From positions 248,001-312,000 of the forward strand of contig NZ_SPNT01000006.1 of assembly GCF_004959855.1 (NCBI RefSeq): DNA of 64,000 bases, written 5' to 3'. The translations under genes were made by a program, and so were the position numbers. The notes below the pieces were generated by a model, which was not told where the DNA came from, ran no database searches, and worked only from the letters and a program-made list of their open reading frames with translations. Shown here in pieces: positions 26,527 through 36,491 of the stretch. Every line of letters begins with the position of its first letter. Position 1 is the stretch's first letter. This DNA comes from Nitratireductor sp. XY-223 (GTDB taxonomy: Bacteria; Pseudomonadota; Alphaproteobacteria; Rhizobiales; Rhizobiaceae).

Positions 26527-27630
26527 TTACGTGTTGAACTTGAAGAGCATCACGTCGCCGTCCTGGACGACATATTCCTTGCCCTCGTCGCGGGCCTTTC
26601 CGGCGTCGCGGGCGCCGACCTCGCCGCCATAGGCGACAAAATCGTCGTAGGCGATGGTCTGGGCGCGAATGAAGCCGCGCTCGAAATCGGTGTGGATGAC
26701 ACCGGCCGACTGCGGCGCCTTGGCACCGCGCTTGACGGTCCACGCGCGCGCTTCCTTCGGGCCTGCGGTGAAGAAGGTGATCAGGTCGAGCAACGTGTAT
26801 CCGGCGCGGATCAGTCGGTCGAGGCCGGGCTCCTCAAGGCCCAGTTCCGACAGGAACTCGGTCGCTTCCTCGGAATCGAGCTGTGCGAGCTGGGACTCGA
26901 TTTCCGCCGAAATGATGACGATCTGTGCGTTCTGCTCGGCGGCCATGCGGGCGACCGCCTCGGTCTGCCCGTTGCCGCCGGCCGCATGCGCCTCGTCGAC
27001 ATTGCACACGTAAAGTACCGGCTTGGAGGTCAGAAGATTGAGTGATTGAAGCAGCCGCAGATCCTCAGCCGCGATGCCGTCGAGCAGCAGGCGCACCGGC
27101 TTGCCGTTCTGCAGCAGTTCGAGGGCCTTTTCCATCATCGGCAGGATGAGAAGCGCGTCCTTTTCCCTGCCGGTCGCGCGCTTGCGCGTCTGCTCGGTGC
27201 GCCGTTCCAGGCTTTCGAGGTCGGCGAGCATCAGTTCGGTTTCGATCGTATCGGCATCGGCGACCGGATCGATCCTGCCCTCGACATGGGTGATGTCGTC
27301 ATCGTCGAAACAGCGCAGCACGTGAACGATCGCATCAACCTCGCGGATATTGGCGAGGAACTGGTTGCCGAGGCCCTCGCCCTTGGAGGCGCCGCGCACG
27401 AGGCCGGCAATATCCACAAAGGAGATCCGGGTCGGAATGACCTCTTTCGATTTGGCGATCTCGGCGATGGCACGGAGGCGCGCATCGGGAACCGCGACCT
27501 CGCCCGTATTGGGCTCGATCGTGCAGAACGGATAATTGGCGGCCTGGGCAGCGGCCGTCTTGGTCAGGGCGTTGAACAGTGTGGACTTGCCCACATTGGG
27601 CAGGCCGACGATGCCGCATTTGAAACCCAT
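26527..27630 (-). CDS. ychF: Redox-regulated OBG-type ATPase YchF
   Basis: 367 residues, standard for YchF. Motifs: [23 protein letters not shown] (G1), the altered G4 giving ATP preference (LYVCNVDE), [38 protein letters not shown] (G3 region) and a C-terminal TGS domain ([23 protein letters not shown]). It binds ribosomes and is linked to oxidative-stress and translation quality control. It follows pth with a 3-bp gap, a conserved alphaproteobacterial arrangement with rplY. Confidence 0.97.
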   Translation of the reverse strand: MGFKCGIVGLPNVGKSTLFNALTKTAAAQAANYPFCTIEPNTGEVAVPDARLRAIAEIAKSKEVIPTRISFVDIAGLVRGASKGEGLGNQFLANIREVDAIVHVLRCFDDDDITHVEGRIDPVADADTIETELMLADLESLERRTEQTRKRATGREKDALLILPMMEKALELLQNGKPVRLLLDGIAAEDLRLLQSLNLLTSKPVLYVCNVDEAHAAGGNGQTEAVARMAAEQNAQIVIISAEIESQLAQLDSEEATEFLSELGLEEPGLDRLIRAGYTLLDLITFFTAGPKEARAWTVKRGAKAPQSAGVIHTDFERGFIRAQTIAYDDFVAYGGEVGARDAGKARDEGKEYVVQDGDVMLFKFNT

Positions 27631-27633
27631 TTC

Positions 27634-28347
27634 CTATTCCTTGTTACCGAAGAGTTTTTTCAGCATATCCGCCATCGGTCCCGTCTTCGGAGCCTCGGCC
27701 GGCGCGTTTTGCCGCGCGGCGCGAATATGCGACTGGCCCTTTTGCGGTTTCGCCTTGGCCTTGCCGTCCTGCCGGGTCCCGTTTCCGAGCGCCACCGCGA
27801 TCTTGTTCAAGAATCCCGATTCATCCCCGGTGACGAGCATCGGAAAATTGTCGGCGACAGCGTCCAGCAGTTGCTCGACCCACTCACCGTCGGCCTTGGC
27901 GAAATCGCCGAGCACATGGCTGTTGACGCGTTCCTTGTGGCCGGGATGGCCGATGCCGAGCCGCAGGCGCCGGTAATCCTTGCCGCAGTGGGAGTCGATG
28001 GACCTGATACCGTTGTGGCCGCCATGGCCGCCGCCAGTCTTGATCCGCACCTTGCCGGGCTGCAGGTCCAGCTCATCGTAAATGACAATGAGATCCGACG
28101 GCGTCAGCTTGTAGAACCGCATCGCTTCGCCGACGCTCTCGCCCGAGAGGTTCATATAGGTCTGCGGCTTGATGAGAAGCACCTTTTCGCCGGCCAATTG
28201 ACCCTCGGCGATCTCGCCGCGGAACTTTTTCGACCAGTTCGAAAAGGAATGGCGGCGGGCAATCGCGTCCGCCGCCATGTAACCGATATTGTGGCGATTC
28301 TTGGCATGACGGGAGCCGGGGTTGCCAAGGCCTGCGACGAGCAGCAT
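27634..28347 (-). CDS. pth: Peptidyl-tRNA hydrolase
   Basis: 237 residues from the ATG at 28347 (a GTG two codons earlier is possible). It releases peptides from prematurely dropped peptidyl-tRNA. Motifs: [26 protein letters not shown] with the catalytic His, [43 protein letters not shown] and [12 protein letters not shown]. The C-terminal about 45 residues ([25 protein letters not shown]) are an extension common in rhizobia. It is the middle gene of rplY-pth-ychF. Confidence 0.97.
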   Translation of the reverse strand: MLLVAGLGNPGSRHAKNRHNIGYMAADAIARRHSFSNWSKKFRGEIAEGQLAGEKVLLIKPQTYMNLSGESVGEAMRFYKLTPSDLIVIYDELDLQPGKVRIKTGGGHGGHNGIRSIDSHCGKDYRRLRLGIGHPGHKERVNSHVLGDFAKADGEWVEQLLDAVADNFPMLVTGDESGFLNKIAVALGNGTRQDGKAKAKPQKGQSHIRAARQNAPAEAPKTGPMADMLKKLFGNKE

Positions 28348-28380
28348 TTGCACCGGTCTCCGTAATGCGGCAGGCGGCGA

Positions 28381-29067
28381 TTATTCCTCGCCGTCGCCTC
28401 CTTCGGCAGCCTCTTCGCCGTCGCCTTCGCCTTCGACGCCCTCTTCGCCTTCGCCCTCGAGCGCCTCTTCGCCTTCCTGTTCCTCTTCTTCCTCACTCTT
28501 GAGGCCGGCAGGTGCAGCGATTGTCGCGATGGTGAAGTCGCGGTCGGTGATCGTCAGTTCGACATCGTCGGGCAGGGTGATGTTCGAGATGTGGATGCCG
28601 TCACCAAGATCAAGGTCAGTCAGGTCGCCGATGAAGTTCTCCGGAATGTTGTTGGCCGGGCAGACAACTTCGACCGCGTGACGGACGACGTTGAGAACGC
28701 CACCGCGCTTGAGACCGGGCGACTCTTCCTCGTTGATGAACTGCATCGGCACTTCGACGGTGACAACAGTGTCCTTCGAAATGCGCAGGAAATCGACATG
28801 CATGGTGAAATCGCGGACCGGATCGAGCTGATAGTCCTTCGGCAGGACCTGGATCTTCTTGCCGTCGATATCGATCGTGGCGATGGTGGTCAGAAAGCCA
28901 CCGCTGTGGATCTTCATCGTCACTTCCTTGTAGGGAAGGGCGATGGAAACCGGGGGTTCCTTGCCGCCGTAGATAACAGCGGGAATCTTACCGTTGCGGC
29001 GAAGTTCGCGGGCGGACCCCTTACCAACCCGATCGCGCGCCTCGGCAACGAGCTCATAATTGCTCAT
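28381..29067 (-). CDS. rplY: Ribosomal protein bL25, CTC-type with acidic tail
   Basis: 228 residues from the ATG at 29067. The N-terminal domain ([36 protein letters not shown]) binds 5S rRNA; a second beta domain ([40 protein letters not shown]) makes it the long TL5/CTC form. The last about 40 residues are almost entirely Glu, Gly and Ala ([19 protein letters not shown]), an acidic tail usual in rhizobia. It heads the rplY-pth-ychF operon. Confidence 0.96.
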   Translation of the reverse strand: MSNYELVAEARDRVGKGSARELRRNGKIPAVIYGGKEPPVSIALPYKEVTMKIHSGGFLTTIATIDIDGKKIQVLPKDYQLDPVRDFTMHVDFLRISKDTVVTVEVPMQFINEEESPGLKRGGVLNVVRHAVEVVCPANNIPENFIGDLTDLDLGDGIHISNITLPDDVELTITDRDFTIATIAAPAGLKSEEEEEQEGEEALEGEGEEGVEGEGDGEEAAEGGDGEE

Positions 29068-29225
29068 GGCTTGTCCTTTCGAGGTACATCTGGAGTGTTT
29101 CCCGGACACTTTTACTGTCCGCAAAAACATCGAGCGGCCACAGGCCGCCCCGTCCGCGTTGCCTCCAAGGGTGTCTACGCGGACGCGCGCTATATAGCGG
29201 AGGGTTTTGTGCGATGCAAGCGCAA

Positions 29226-29248
29226 AGCGGCGCCGAAAAGGCGCCGCT
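29226..29248 (-). terminator. Hairpin after the YHS gene
   Basis: AGCGGCGCC and GGCGCCGCT form a perfect 9-bp stem with a 5-nt loop, 60 bp past the YHS stop codon. On the minus strand it is followed only by TTGCGC, so it is at best a weak terminator between the YHS gene and rplY. Confidence 0.45.
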
Positions 29249-29307
29249 CGCTTTGGTCCGGGCGGAGGGAGGAACACCGCGGACCGTGTTGTGCCGGTGA
29301 GGACCGT

Positions 29308-29787
29308 TTACTGCGTCTGCAGTTCCTCGGGAGTCTTGTCCGAGATCGTGTCCCACTTCTCGTTGGCCGCGGTGATCAGGTTGGCGCGGTCGGCTTCCCA
29401 GCGCTCCTGGATGCCGGGTGCCAGGTTCAGGTAAAGCTTGTTGTCGACAATGCGCCACAGTTCGGGATCGCCGTCGAACTTGAAGCCCATCGCCGTGCCG
29501 AAAGCGCAGTAGCCGCCATAGGCAGGCGCATAGGCATCCGGATTGGCGACGAAGAGCGCCTTGTTCTCTTCATTTGCGAAGCGGTAGGTGGCGCCGTTGT
29601 GCTCGGCGGTGATCTGGAAGTCGCCCGGTGTCGGCGCGCCTTTTGTGAAATAGGCAACCGGGTCATAGCCGCGCAGGGCAAGGCCCGTCGTGGTGGCGTT
29701 GACGTCGACGCCTGCGGCGAGCGCGGATGTCAGGAGCGCGGCGGAAAGGGCGACGCCGGCCAGGGTGGTTTTCAGGACTTTGAACAT
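29308..29787 (-). CDS. Exported YHS-domain protein
   Basis: 159 residues from the ATG at 29787, preceded by GAGGAGATCGAC. The signal peptide is MFKVLKTTLAGVALSAALLTSALAA. The YHS region reads LALRGYDPVAYFTKGAPTPGDFQITAEHNGATYRFANEENKALFVANPDAYAPAYGGYCAFG, with conserved Tyr, Phe and Cys and a likely metal or redox role; the family is often annotated as YHS-domain (seleno)protein. It is divergent from a TetR-type regulator, with a palindrome inside its probable promoter. Its function is not established experimentally, to my knowledge. Confidence 0.85.
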   Translation of the reverse strand: MFKVLKTTLAGVALSAALLTSALAAGVDVNATTTGLALRGYDPVAYFTKGAPTPGDFQITAEHNGATYRFANEENKALFVANPDAYAPAYGGYCAFGTAMGFKFDGDPELWRIVDNKLYLNLAPGIQERWEADRANLITAANEKWDTISDKTPEELQTQ

Positions 29788-29913
29788 GTCGATCTCCTCG
29801 GTTCGTGGTTTTCGGCGGGTTCGAAACCGGCATCGGCGGATCGCCGCCAAGGCCGGTTTCGGGACCGGAAAGGGTTGGACGGGTTCCGGCTGAGGGGAGT
29901 TGTATAATTAGGA

Positions 29914-29923
29914 ACCAATTGGT
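29914..29923. promoter_or_regulatory. ACCAATTGGT operator in the YHS promoter
   Basis: A perfect 10-bp palindrome lies between a possible minus-strand -35 (TTGTAC or TTTTGT) and -10 (TATACA) leading to the YHS gene. The adjacent divergent TetR-family gene starts 105 bp away. Position and symmetry suggest the TetR protein represses YHS, and possibly itself, from this site. Confidence 0.5.
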
Positions 29924-30028
29924 ACAAAACAAATGAATGTGAGCGGAACTTGATTGAAAAATCGTGCTGCGCTCTTATGACTGATAGAAAGCCCTAATTA
30001 CGACAGGTAACAGCAGAACTGCGCGACC

Positions 30029-30610
30029 ATGGCCCGCCCACGTGAATTCGACATGGACACCGCCGTAGACGGCGCAATGCAGATATTCTGGCGGCTGGGA
30101 TATGCGGCGACCAACCTGCCCGAGCTGCTGCATGCGATGGGCGTCTCCAGGGGATCCTTCTACAAGGCGTTCGGAGACAAGCACTCAGCCTATCTCGCGG
30201 CGCTTGACCACTATGACCGTACCTGTATCGGTTCCGCCGTCAAACTGTTGTGCGACCGCTCGATCGGCGACGGTGCGGCGCGCATCTTGCGCCTTTTCGA
30301 GCAGACCGGATGCGGCGAGAGCGTCGCGCCGCGCGGATGTTTCGTCTGCAATGCCATGGTTGAACTCGGGCCGCACGATCCTGCCGTGGCAAAGAAGACG
30401 GCCGCCATGTCGAACAGGTTGCAGGCGGCAATCTACGATGCGCTCGGCGATGTCCCGGGACTCAACCCGTATGACACGGAATCCAGGCATCGCAAGGCGG
30501 CGATTATCACGAGGCTCTATCTCGGCGCTCAGGCCATGAGCAAGACGGGCGACCGCAACGCCGACTGGAAAAACCTGCTCGGCGAGTTGCTCAACCGCCG
30601 GATCGCCTGA
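30029..30610 (+). CDS. TetR/AcrR family transcriptional regulator
   Basis: 193 residues. The N-terminal helix-turn-helix reads MARPREFDMDTAVDGAMQIFWRLGYAATNLPELLHAMGVSRGSFYKAFGDKHSAYLAALDHY. The ligand-binding part contains APRGCFVCNAMVELGPHDPAV, a common segment in this subfamily but with a C-x-x-C pair here, so redox or electrophile sensing is possible. It is divergent from the YHS gene and convergent with prs (3-bp gap). Likely target: the palindrome at 29914. Confidence 0.9.
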   Translation: MARPREFDMDTAVDGAMQIFWRLGYAATNLPELLHAMGVSRGSFYKAFGDKHSAYLAALDHYDRTCIGSAVKLLCDRSIGDGAARILRLFEQTGCGESVAPRGCFVCNAMVELGPHDPAVAKKTAAMSNRLQAAIYDALGDVPGLNPYDTESRHRKAAIITRLYLGAQAMSKTGDRNADWKNLLGELLNRRIA

Positions 30611-30613
30611 CGA

Positions 30614-31546
30614 TCAGTCGAACAGGCTGGAGACCGATTCCTCCGCAGCCGTCCTGCTGATCGCCTCGCCGATGAGGTTGGCGGTGGTGATGACGCGGAT
30701 GTTGTGGGCGTTCTGAACCGCCGTTGTCGGCTGGATGGAGTCGGTGATCACCAGTTCCGTTAGCTTAGAGGCCGTGACCCGTGCAACCGCGCCGCCGGAC
30801 AGGACGCCGTGCGTGATATAGGCGGTGACGCTCGTCGCATTGTTTTCCAGCAGGGCCTCCGCCGCATTGCAGAGCGTGCCGCCGGAATCGACGATATCGT
30901 CGATCAGGATGCAGTCCTTGCCGGAAACATCGCCGATAACGTTCATGACTTCCGACTCGCCCGGCCGGTCACGGCGCTTGTCGACGATCGCAAGAAGCGA
31001 ATCGAGCCGTTTTGCCAGGGCACGCGCGCGCACAACGCCGCCGGTGTCGGGCGAGACGACCATGATGTTCGAGACGTCGTAGTTTTCCTTGATGTCGCGG
31101 GCGAGAATCGGGACTGCGAAGAGATTGTCCGTCGGGATGTCAAAGAATCCCTGGATCTGGCCGGCATGCAGGTCGAGCGTCAAAACGCGGTTGGCTCCGG
31201 CCTCGGTGATCAGGTTGGCGACCAGCTTGGCCGAAATCGGCGTGCGCGCGCCGGGCTTGCGGTCCTGTCGCGCATAGCCGAAATAGGGAAGCACCGCGGT
31301 GATGCGCCTGGCCGATGCGCGCCGGGCCGCATCCGTCATGATCAGCAGTTCCATCAGGTGGTCGTTCGCAGGGTATGCGGTCGACTGGATTATGAAGACG
31401 TCCTCGCCGCGAACATTCTCCTTGATCTCGACAAAAATCTCCTGGTCGGCGAACCGCCTGACCGTCGCGTTGCCGAGAGGAATGTTGAGATAATTGCAGA
31501 TGGCTTCTGCGAGGACCCTGTTCGAATTGCCCGAAAAAAGCTTCAT
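30614..31546 (-). CDS. prs: Ribose-phosphate pyrophosphokinase
   Basis: 310 residues from the ATG at 31546. It makes PRPP from ribose 5-phosphate and ATP, feeding purine, pyrimidine, His and Trp synthesis. Motifs: [93 protein letters not shown] and the PRPP site [17 protein letters not shown]. Class I bacterial enzyme. The lipoprotein gene lies 134 bp upstream on the same strand. Confidence 0.98.
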   Translation of the reverse strand: MKLFSGNSNRVLAEAICNYLNIPLGNATVRRFADQEIFVEIKENVRGEDVFIIQSTAYPANDHLMELLIMTDAARRASARRITAVLPYFGYARQDRKPGARTPISAKLVANLITEAGANRVLTLDLHAGQIQGFFDIPTDNLFAVPILARDIKENYDVSNIMVVSPDTGGVVRARALAKRLDSLLAIVDKRRDRPGESEVMNVIGDVSGKDCILIDDIVDSGGTLCNAAEALLENNATSVTAYITHGVLSGGAVARVTASKLTELVITDSIQPTTAVQNAHNIRVITTANLIGEAISRTAAEESVSSLFD

Positions 31547-31680
31547 GGCGCGCTGCCTGTGCTGGTACCCCGATGGCCGGCGTTTTAGCGGTCCCGCGCA
31601 CGATTGCAAGGGCGATCCGGTTCATTCGTGAATTTTACCCAGAAATCAGCGACTTCTTGTGCGCTCCGGCACCGCGGCGG

Positions 31681-32325
31681 CTATCCGCCGGAACCGGGCT
31701 GGATGCTCCAGGCGACATAGTCGGCGATGGTGCGGGCGGCTATCGCCTCCATCGTGGCGTCCTGGACGACGTCCCACGGATCCGCCGCCGTGCCCTGCGC
31801 GACCTCCTGGCCGCGTATACGGTGGAGACGGGTGCCGCTGCGGTCGAGAACGTCCCAGACGAAGGCGACGGTCGTCTTGTCGCCGTCGGTGAAGGCTGAA
31901 AAGTACCCTTTCAGGATGTGATTGCTGTTGCCGTCGCCGGAATTGAGGATGACCAGGCCGCGGGCGCGGGCCTCCGAGCCGAGCTGCCGCGACAGCGGCT
32001 GCACGGCGCCGACCGGCGCGCCGATGACGGGCGTGAAACTGATGGTCGAGGCGCTGTTCTGCCTTGCAAGGTTTGCCGTCGACGTGGACGGGACCGGCGT
32101 CGAGTTCGTCGTTGTCTGTTCCGTCGGAATGGCCGGCTGGTCGGACCCGATCGGCTCGACCGGCTGGGCCGGATCGTCAGGATTGACAGGAGTCAGCGGG
32201 TCCTGGGTTCCCACATCGGCCTTCGGGCGCAGCCAGGAGGCATCCGTCAGCCCGCTCGTCGTGCAGCCGGCGAGCTGCAGCGCAAACAGGGTAACCAGAA
32301 CTATGCCAACAGTTTTCCTACGCAA
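31681..32325 (-). CDS. Predicted lipoprotein
   Basis: 214 residues. VGIVLVTLFALQLAGC is a lipobox (L-A-G-C), so the mature protein is lipidated, most likely by the Lgt encoded four genes upstream in the same direction. A Pro/Thr/Ser-rich linker (about 45-85) precedes a folded domain with ARGLVILNSGDGNSNHILKGYFSAFTDGDKTTVAFVWDVLDRSGTRLHRIRGQE and DVVQDATMEAIAARTIADYVAW. Relatives occur at this locus in other rhizobia; function unknown. Confidence 0.8.
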   Translation of the reverse strand: MRRKTVGIVLVTLFALQLAGCTTSGLTDASWLRPKADVGTQDPLTPVNPDDPAQPVEPIGSDQPAIPTEQTTTNSTPVPSTSTANLARQNSASTISFTPVIGAPVGAVQPLSRQLGSEARARGLVILNSGDGNSNHILKGYFSAFTDGDKTTVAFVWDVLDRSGTRLHRIRGQEVAQGTAADPWDVVQDATMEAIAARTIADYVAWSIQPGSGG

Positions 32326-32350
32326 GTTACAACCTCTTCCGACCGATCAG

Positions 32351-33514
32351 CTATTTGACAATCAGATCCAGGCTGTGGGCTGAAAGCGCCGCCGGGTCCT
32401 CTTCTGTGGTCAAATAGGTGTGTCCGAGCGTCATGGCTGTGCCGGATTCAGAGTCCATAATAATCATATGCACAAACAATGACATATCCGCCCTGATGTT
32501 TTGTTCGTTTCCGGAAAAGAACATTTCGCGTTCCATCCAGCTTGGCGTGAAACGGGCGCCCAGTGAATAGCCGCACGCATTGAGCCGGTGCCGGGTCAGA
32601 CCACGGTCCTCCATGACCTTCGCATGGGTAGCGAACACATCGCCGAAATTGTGGCCCGGACGCAGAACCTGTTCAATTTCCTCGAGCGCCTCGCGACAAA
32701 CGTCATAGAGTTCGAGATGCCGTTCCGTCGGTTTTCCGATGATGACCGTGCGCATCATGGCGACATGGTAGTGCGCAAAGACACCGGCCCATTCCAGGGT
32801 GAGCTGGTCGTTTTCATCGAGCGTGCGGCGGCCGGACTTGTAGCGGCACAGCAGCGCGTCACGGCCCGAGCCGATGATGAACTCATTGCCGGGATAGTCG
32901 CCGCCTCCGGAAAAGACCGCGCCCTGCATGGCGGCCAGGATGTCGGCTTCGTCGGCACCGGGCTTTATCAGCGGCAGCGCCGCGTCCAGTGCCGCGTCGG
33001 CAAGGCCTGCTGCGGTCTTGATGTGATCGATTTCCGCCGGGCTCTTGATCAGCCGCAGCCGGGAAACCACACCGGATGCGTCAACCAGGTCGCCGAAGGA
33101 CTGCAGCTGGTTGTCGAGCTTGCGGCCATTGGCGCCGGTCAGCCCGTGTGTGTCGTACTCCACGCCGATGCGACAGCCGAGCAGATCCATGTCGTTCAGA
33201 AGGTTTTTCAACTCCATGGTCGGATCGGCATTGGCGCGGTCGGTCCAGACCGAGATGTTCTCGATGATCGATGTATGGCGCGCCTGGCGCAAATCGGCCG
33301 AACGGGTCAGCAAATGCATCGATCCGTCCGACTTAACAATCAATGTCTGGAAGAAACAGAAGCCGAACGTGTCGTATCCGGTCAGCCAATACATGCTTTC
33401 CTGGGCGAAAAGCAGCATGGCGTCGAGCTCGTTGTCCTGCATGGCGTCGAGTAGGCGGCGTTTTCGCCAGCGGAATTCTTCCATGTCAAAGTGCTGGGTC
33501 AATTCATCCTCCAT
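32351..33514 (-). CDS. M24 pita-bread-fold protein, creatinase-like, probably not a metallopeptidase
   Basis: 387 residues from the ATG at 33514 (11-bp overlap with pgeF). The N-terminal creatinase domain contains DAMLLFAQESMYWLTGYDTFGFCFFQTLIV; the C-terminal pita-bread domain contains SRLRLIKSPAEIDHIKTAAGLADAAL. Metal ligands of M24 peptidases appear replaced: the usual D-x10-D segment reads TLEWAGVFAHYHVAMMRT (Glu and Ala), the His motif reads CGYSLG, and the Glu loop reads HMIIMDSESG. It may be a creatinase-like or other non-metal hydrolase. Common label: Xaa-Pro peptidase family protein. Confidence 0.85.
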   Translation of the reverse strand: MEDELTQHFDMEEFRWRKRRLLDAMQDNELDAMLLFAQESMYWLTGYDTFGFCFFQTLIVKSDGSMHLLTRSADLRQARHTSIIENISVWTDRANADPTMELKNLLNDMDLLGCRIGVEYDTHGLTGANGRKLDNQLQSFGDLVDASGVVSRLRLIKSPAEIDHIKTAAGLADAALDAALPLIKPGADEADILAAMQGAVFSGGGDYPGNEFIIGSGRDALLCRYKSGRRTLDENDQLTLEWAGVFAHYHVAMMRTVIIGKPTERHLELYDVCREALEEIEQVLRPGHNFGDVFATHAKVMEDRGLTRHRLNACGYSLGARFTPSWMEREMFFSGNEQNIRADMSLFVHMIIMDSESGTAMTLGHTYLTTEEDPAALSAHSLDLIVK

Positions 33515-34304
33515 CGACAATGCCAATTGCTGAAATCTGGCGCCCGTAGTCGGGCTCGCCGCGGTGGGTGGTGCGGCGGAATGAAAAAAACATGCCCTCA
33601 TCCGCATAGGTGCAGTGACCGCTCGGCTGCGCGGCAATTCCGGCCGCAGCCAGACGGTCGAGGATGAAGGACTGCAGGTCGAAAAAACTGTGGTTTTCTC
33701 GTGTCGAGGGAGTGAAATAAGCGCCGTTGTCCGTGTTTTCCCGAACGAAACGGTCGACGAATTCGGGGCCGACCTCGTAGTTCGGGCCGCTGATGCTCGG
33801 ACCTATGCAGGCGGCGATGCGCTCGCGCCGGGCGCCGCATTGTTCCATTGCGGTAGCGGTGTTCTCGATGATCCCGTTGAAGGCGCCGCGCCAGCCGGCG
33901 TGGGCCGCGGCGACCACGCCCGCCTGCGGATCGGCCATCAGGACGGGACCGCAATCGGCGGTAAGAACGCCGACAAGGATGCCGGGAGCGGCCGTCACCA
34001 TGGCGTCGGCTTTCGGCCGAGCGCCATCATAGGACTTGTCGACGATGACGACGTCGGATGAATGGACCTGGTGCGGCGTCGCCAGCCGCTCCGGCGGAAG
34101 CGGAAACCAGTTGCAGACACGGGTGCGGTTTTCCACAACATGGGCCCGTTCGTCGCCGGAACCCAGTCCGACATTCAGGCCCTCGTAGATGCCCCGGGAT
34201 ACGCCGCCGCGCCGCGTGAAAAACCCGTGGCGGATGTCTGTACCGGCACAGCTTTCGTCCAAAAGCGGGCTGGTGATCGGTTCGGGTCGCTCACGGTCGA
34301 GCAT
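33504..34304 (-). CDS. pgeF: Peptidoglycan editing factor PgeF (laccase-domain)
   Basis: 266 residues from the ATG at 34304, with GAGG 6 nt upstream; a GTG at 34316 is an alternative. Motifs: HGFFTRRGGVSRGIYEGLNVG, VLTADCGPVLMAD, AAHAGWRGAFNGIIENT and ACIGPSISGPNYEVG, with the Zn-binding His and Cys of the YfiH/DUF152 fold. PgeF removes wrongly incorporated L-Ser-containing stem peptides from peptidoglycan precursors; older labels call it polyphenol oxidase or laccase. It lies downstream of midA and lgt on the same strand. Confidence 0.93.
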   Translation of the reverse strand: MLDRERPEPITSPLLDESCAGTDIRHGFFTRRGGVSRGIYEGLNVGLGSGDERAHVVENRTRVCNWFPLPPERLATPHQVHSSDVVIVDKSYDGARPKADAMVTAAPGILVGVLTADCGPVLMADPQAGVVAAAHAGWRGAFNGIIENTATAMEQCGARRERIAACIGPSISGPNYEVGPEFVDRFVRENTDNGAYFTPSTRENHSFFDLQSFILDRLAAAGIAAQPSGHCTYADEGMFFSFRRTTHRGEPDYGRQISAIGIVDGG

Positions 34305-34382
34305 GGCGGGCCTCACGGCTTTTCATCCGGCGGGATGGTGATCAAACTGGACTTGTCTGTCAATCATAGGAATCGAGTGCTT

Positions 34383-35495
34383 TTAAGACAGGCCGCCGGA
34401 CGGGCCGGCGAGGCTGTTGAAAGGTGCGATGGCGACGTCTGCGCCGCTTATGCACAACACTTTGAAAAGGTTACCCATCTGCCCCTGTCCCGTGCCGGCC
34501 AGACGTTCGACCGAGCGGCGTATTTCCTGCTGAACGTCGGGGCTCTTGCCGGCACCGAGCGAACCGGCCCGTTCAAGCAGGCCGAGAGCCAGGAGGAAAC
34601 CGCCCTGGTTCATGGGCGGCCAGACTTTAGCGCCCTCGGCGGCGGCGGCGGTGCCAAGGGCCTGGAAATCCACATGGCTTGTCAGGTCGCATTCTCCCGG
34701 CGCGTCGAGTACGCCGGCATATTCCTGTTTTCTGACCGCCTGCAAGGTGTCGCCATAGCCGCTTTCCAGATGGCCGTAGTCGATAACGAGAGCGGTGCCA
34801 TCGCAGCGTCTCAGGCGTGCGGCAATCTCGGCCATGACGGCTTCGCGCGCCGGTGCGATCTCGAATATGTCGCCGGCAACGGCGTGCCCCGGCAGCGTGT
34901 CGCGATCGATGGTCGCGGCGCCTGCGCAAAAGGCGAGGGCACCGTCGTCGCCGACGGTGACGAGCCGTTCGCGGAAGCCGTCCTCAGTGTTGACAAACTG
35001 GCGGATCGGCAGTGCGTCGAACAGCTCGTTGCAGAAAAGCAGCGTAAAGCCATCCGCGACATCCGTGACCGCGGTATGCCAGTGGCACTTGATTTGAGCG
35101 CCGGCCAGCGTCTCGCGCTGGATTGCCTCAAGCTTCTCGCTGGTCTCGACGAGGTGCGCGGTGGCCGACTGCGCCAGTTCCGGTGCAAGCCTGTCGATGA
35201 CGCGCTGGGCGTCGGCCATCAGTGTTCCGCGTCCGGGGCCGATTTCGACGAGGCGGGTCCCGGCCGGCCGGCCGTGCGCCTTCCAGGCCTCAATCAGGAA
35301 AATGCCGATCAGTTCGCCGAACAGCTGGCTGATCTCCGGCGCCGTGGTGAAATCGCCGGCGGCTCCGAAGGGATCGCGGGTCCGGTAGTAGCCGAATTCG
35401 GGATCGCCGAGACAGGCGGAAAAGTAGTCCGCGACGCTGATCGGACCGGCGGCCGCGATCATGCGTCGCAGTTTCTTTGCAAGCGGTGTCGTCAA
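34383..35495 (-). CDS. MidA/NDUFAF7-like SAM-dependent arginine methyltransferase
   Basis: 370 residues. Motifs: [48 protein letters not shown] (family hallmark), [18 protein letters not shown] (SAM-binding motif I), [16 protein letters not shown] (motif II) and [19 protein letters not shown]. The mitochondrial homologue NDUFAF7 dimethylates an arginine of a complex I subunit during assembly; a similar role here is inference. It overlaps lgt by 4 bp. Confidence 0.9.
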   Translation of the reverse strand: MTTPLAKKLRRMIAAAGPISVADYFSACLGDPEFGYYRTRDPFGAAGDFTTAPEISQLFGELIGIFLIEAWKAHGRPAGTRLVEIGPGRGTLMADAQRVIDRLAPELAQSATAHLVETSEKLEAIQRETLAGAQIKCHWHTAVTDVADGFTLLFCNELFDALPIRQFVNTEDGFRERLVTVGDDGALAFCAGAATIDRDTLPGHAVAGDIFEIAPAREAVMAEIAARLRRCDGTALVIDYGHLESGYGDTLQAVRKQEYAGVLDAPGECDLTSHVDFQALGTAAAAEGAKVWPPMNQGGFLLALGLLERAGSLGAGKSPDVQQEIRRSVERLAGTGQGQMGNLFKVLCISGADVAIAPFNSLAGPSGGLS

Positions 35496-36352
35496 TGGCC
35501 GCTACCGCTGTCGCGAACGGGAGTCGCTTGCGCCGGCGGTTTCGCATAGGCCATGGCGATGAGGCCGACCGCAATCATGGGAACCGACAGGATCATGCCC
35601 ATCGTCAGCCACCCTCCGAACAGGTAGCCGATATGGGCGTCCGGCTCGCGGAAGAATTCGACAAGGATGCGGGATGCGCCGTAGCCAAGCAGAAATGCGC
35701 CGCCGACATAGCGCGGGCGCTTGAGCTTGCCGAAGCGGAACATCAGCAGGAAGAGCGCGAAGAACAGCACCGGGCCCTCGAGCACCGCCTCGTAGAGCTG
35801 GCTCGGATGCCGCGGATCGGGACCGCCGGTGGGAAAAACGACCGCCCAGGGAACGTCGCTGACCCGGCCCCAGAGCTCCCCGTTGACGAAATTCGCCAGG
35901 CGCCCGAGGAACAGCCCGATCGGCGCCGAGGCGGCGATGACATCGAACAGGCTCCAGACCGATATGCCCCGGTTGCGGGCGAACAGGATCATGGCGATGA
36001 TCGTGCCCAGGAGCCCGCCATGGAAGGACATGCCTCCCTTCCAGATCTCGAACATGCGCAACGGGTTCTGCAAGAACGCGGCGAAATCGTAGAAAAATAT
36101 GTAGCCGAGCCGGCCGCCGAGGACGATGCCGACCGCCGCCCAGATCAGGAAGTCGTCAATGTCGGCGACGCGCATGGCCGGCTGCCCGTTGAACCAGAGC
36201 CTGTCGGCGCCGGCCAGCGTCCGCGCGTAGCGCCAGCCCAGCAATATGCCCACAACATAGGCAAGGCCGTACCAGTGAACGGCCAACGGGCCGATGGAAA
36301 ACAGCACCGGGTCTATATCGGGAAACGGTAGTGCGGCGTGGACTGGGTTCAT
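35492..36352 (-). CDS. lgt: Prolipoprotein diacylglyceryl transferase
   Basis: 286 residues. An integral membrane enzyme that transfers diacylglycerol from phosphatidylglycerol to the lipobox cysteine. Motifs: [63 protein letters not shown] with the conserved [36 protein letters not shown] and REPD. Seven hydrophobic segments are visible. It heads the lgt-midA-pgeF-M24-lipoprotein run. Confidence 0.97.
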   Translation of the reverse strand: MNPVHAALPFPDIDPVLFSIGPLAVHWYGLAYVVGILLGWRYARTLAGADRLWFNGQPAMRVADIDDFLIWAAVGIVLGGRLGYIFFYDFAAFLQNPLRMFEIWKGGMSFHGGLLGTIIAMILFARNRGISVWSLFDVIAASAPIGLFLGRLANFVNGELWGRVSDVPWAVVFPTGGPDPRHPSQLYEAVLEGPVLFFALFLLMFRFGKLKRPRYVGGAFLLGYGASRILVEFFREPDAHIGYLFGGWLTMGMILSVPMIAVGLIAMAYAKPPAQATPVRDSGSGH

Positions 36353-36491
36353 GACGGATCCAAAACTGTGTGCGGACGGGCCGGAACATGCCGGTGGCCG
36401 CTCCTGCGGTCAAGGGTTGCGTCGCCCGGCTCGAATCCTTAACTCACTACAATGAAGGATGTTGCGTTACCAGCAAAAGCGAGACAGCAAG

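Noticed and set aside
25847-26743. Long N-terminal extension of the first MaoC gene
   Set aside because: The upstream part is antisense-like, Arg/Pro-rich and overlaps the DUF457-like gene. The ATG at 25846 begins exactly at the MaoC-type sequence.
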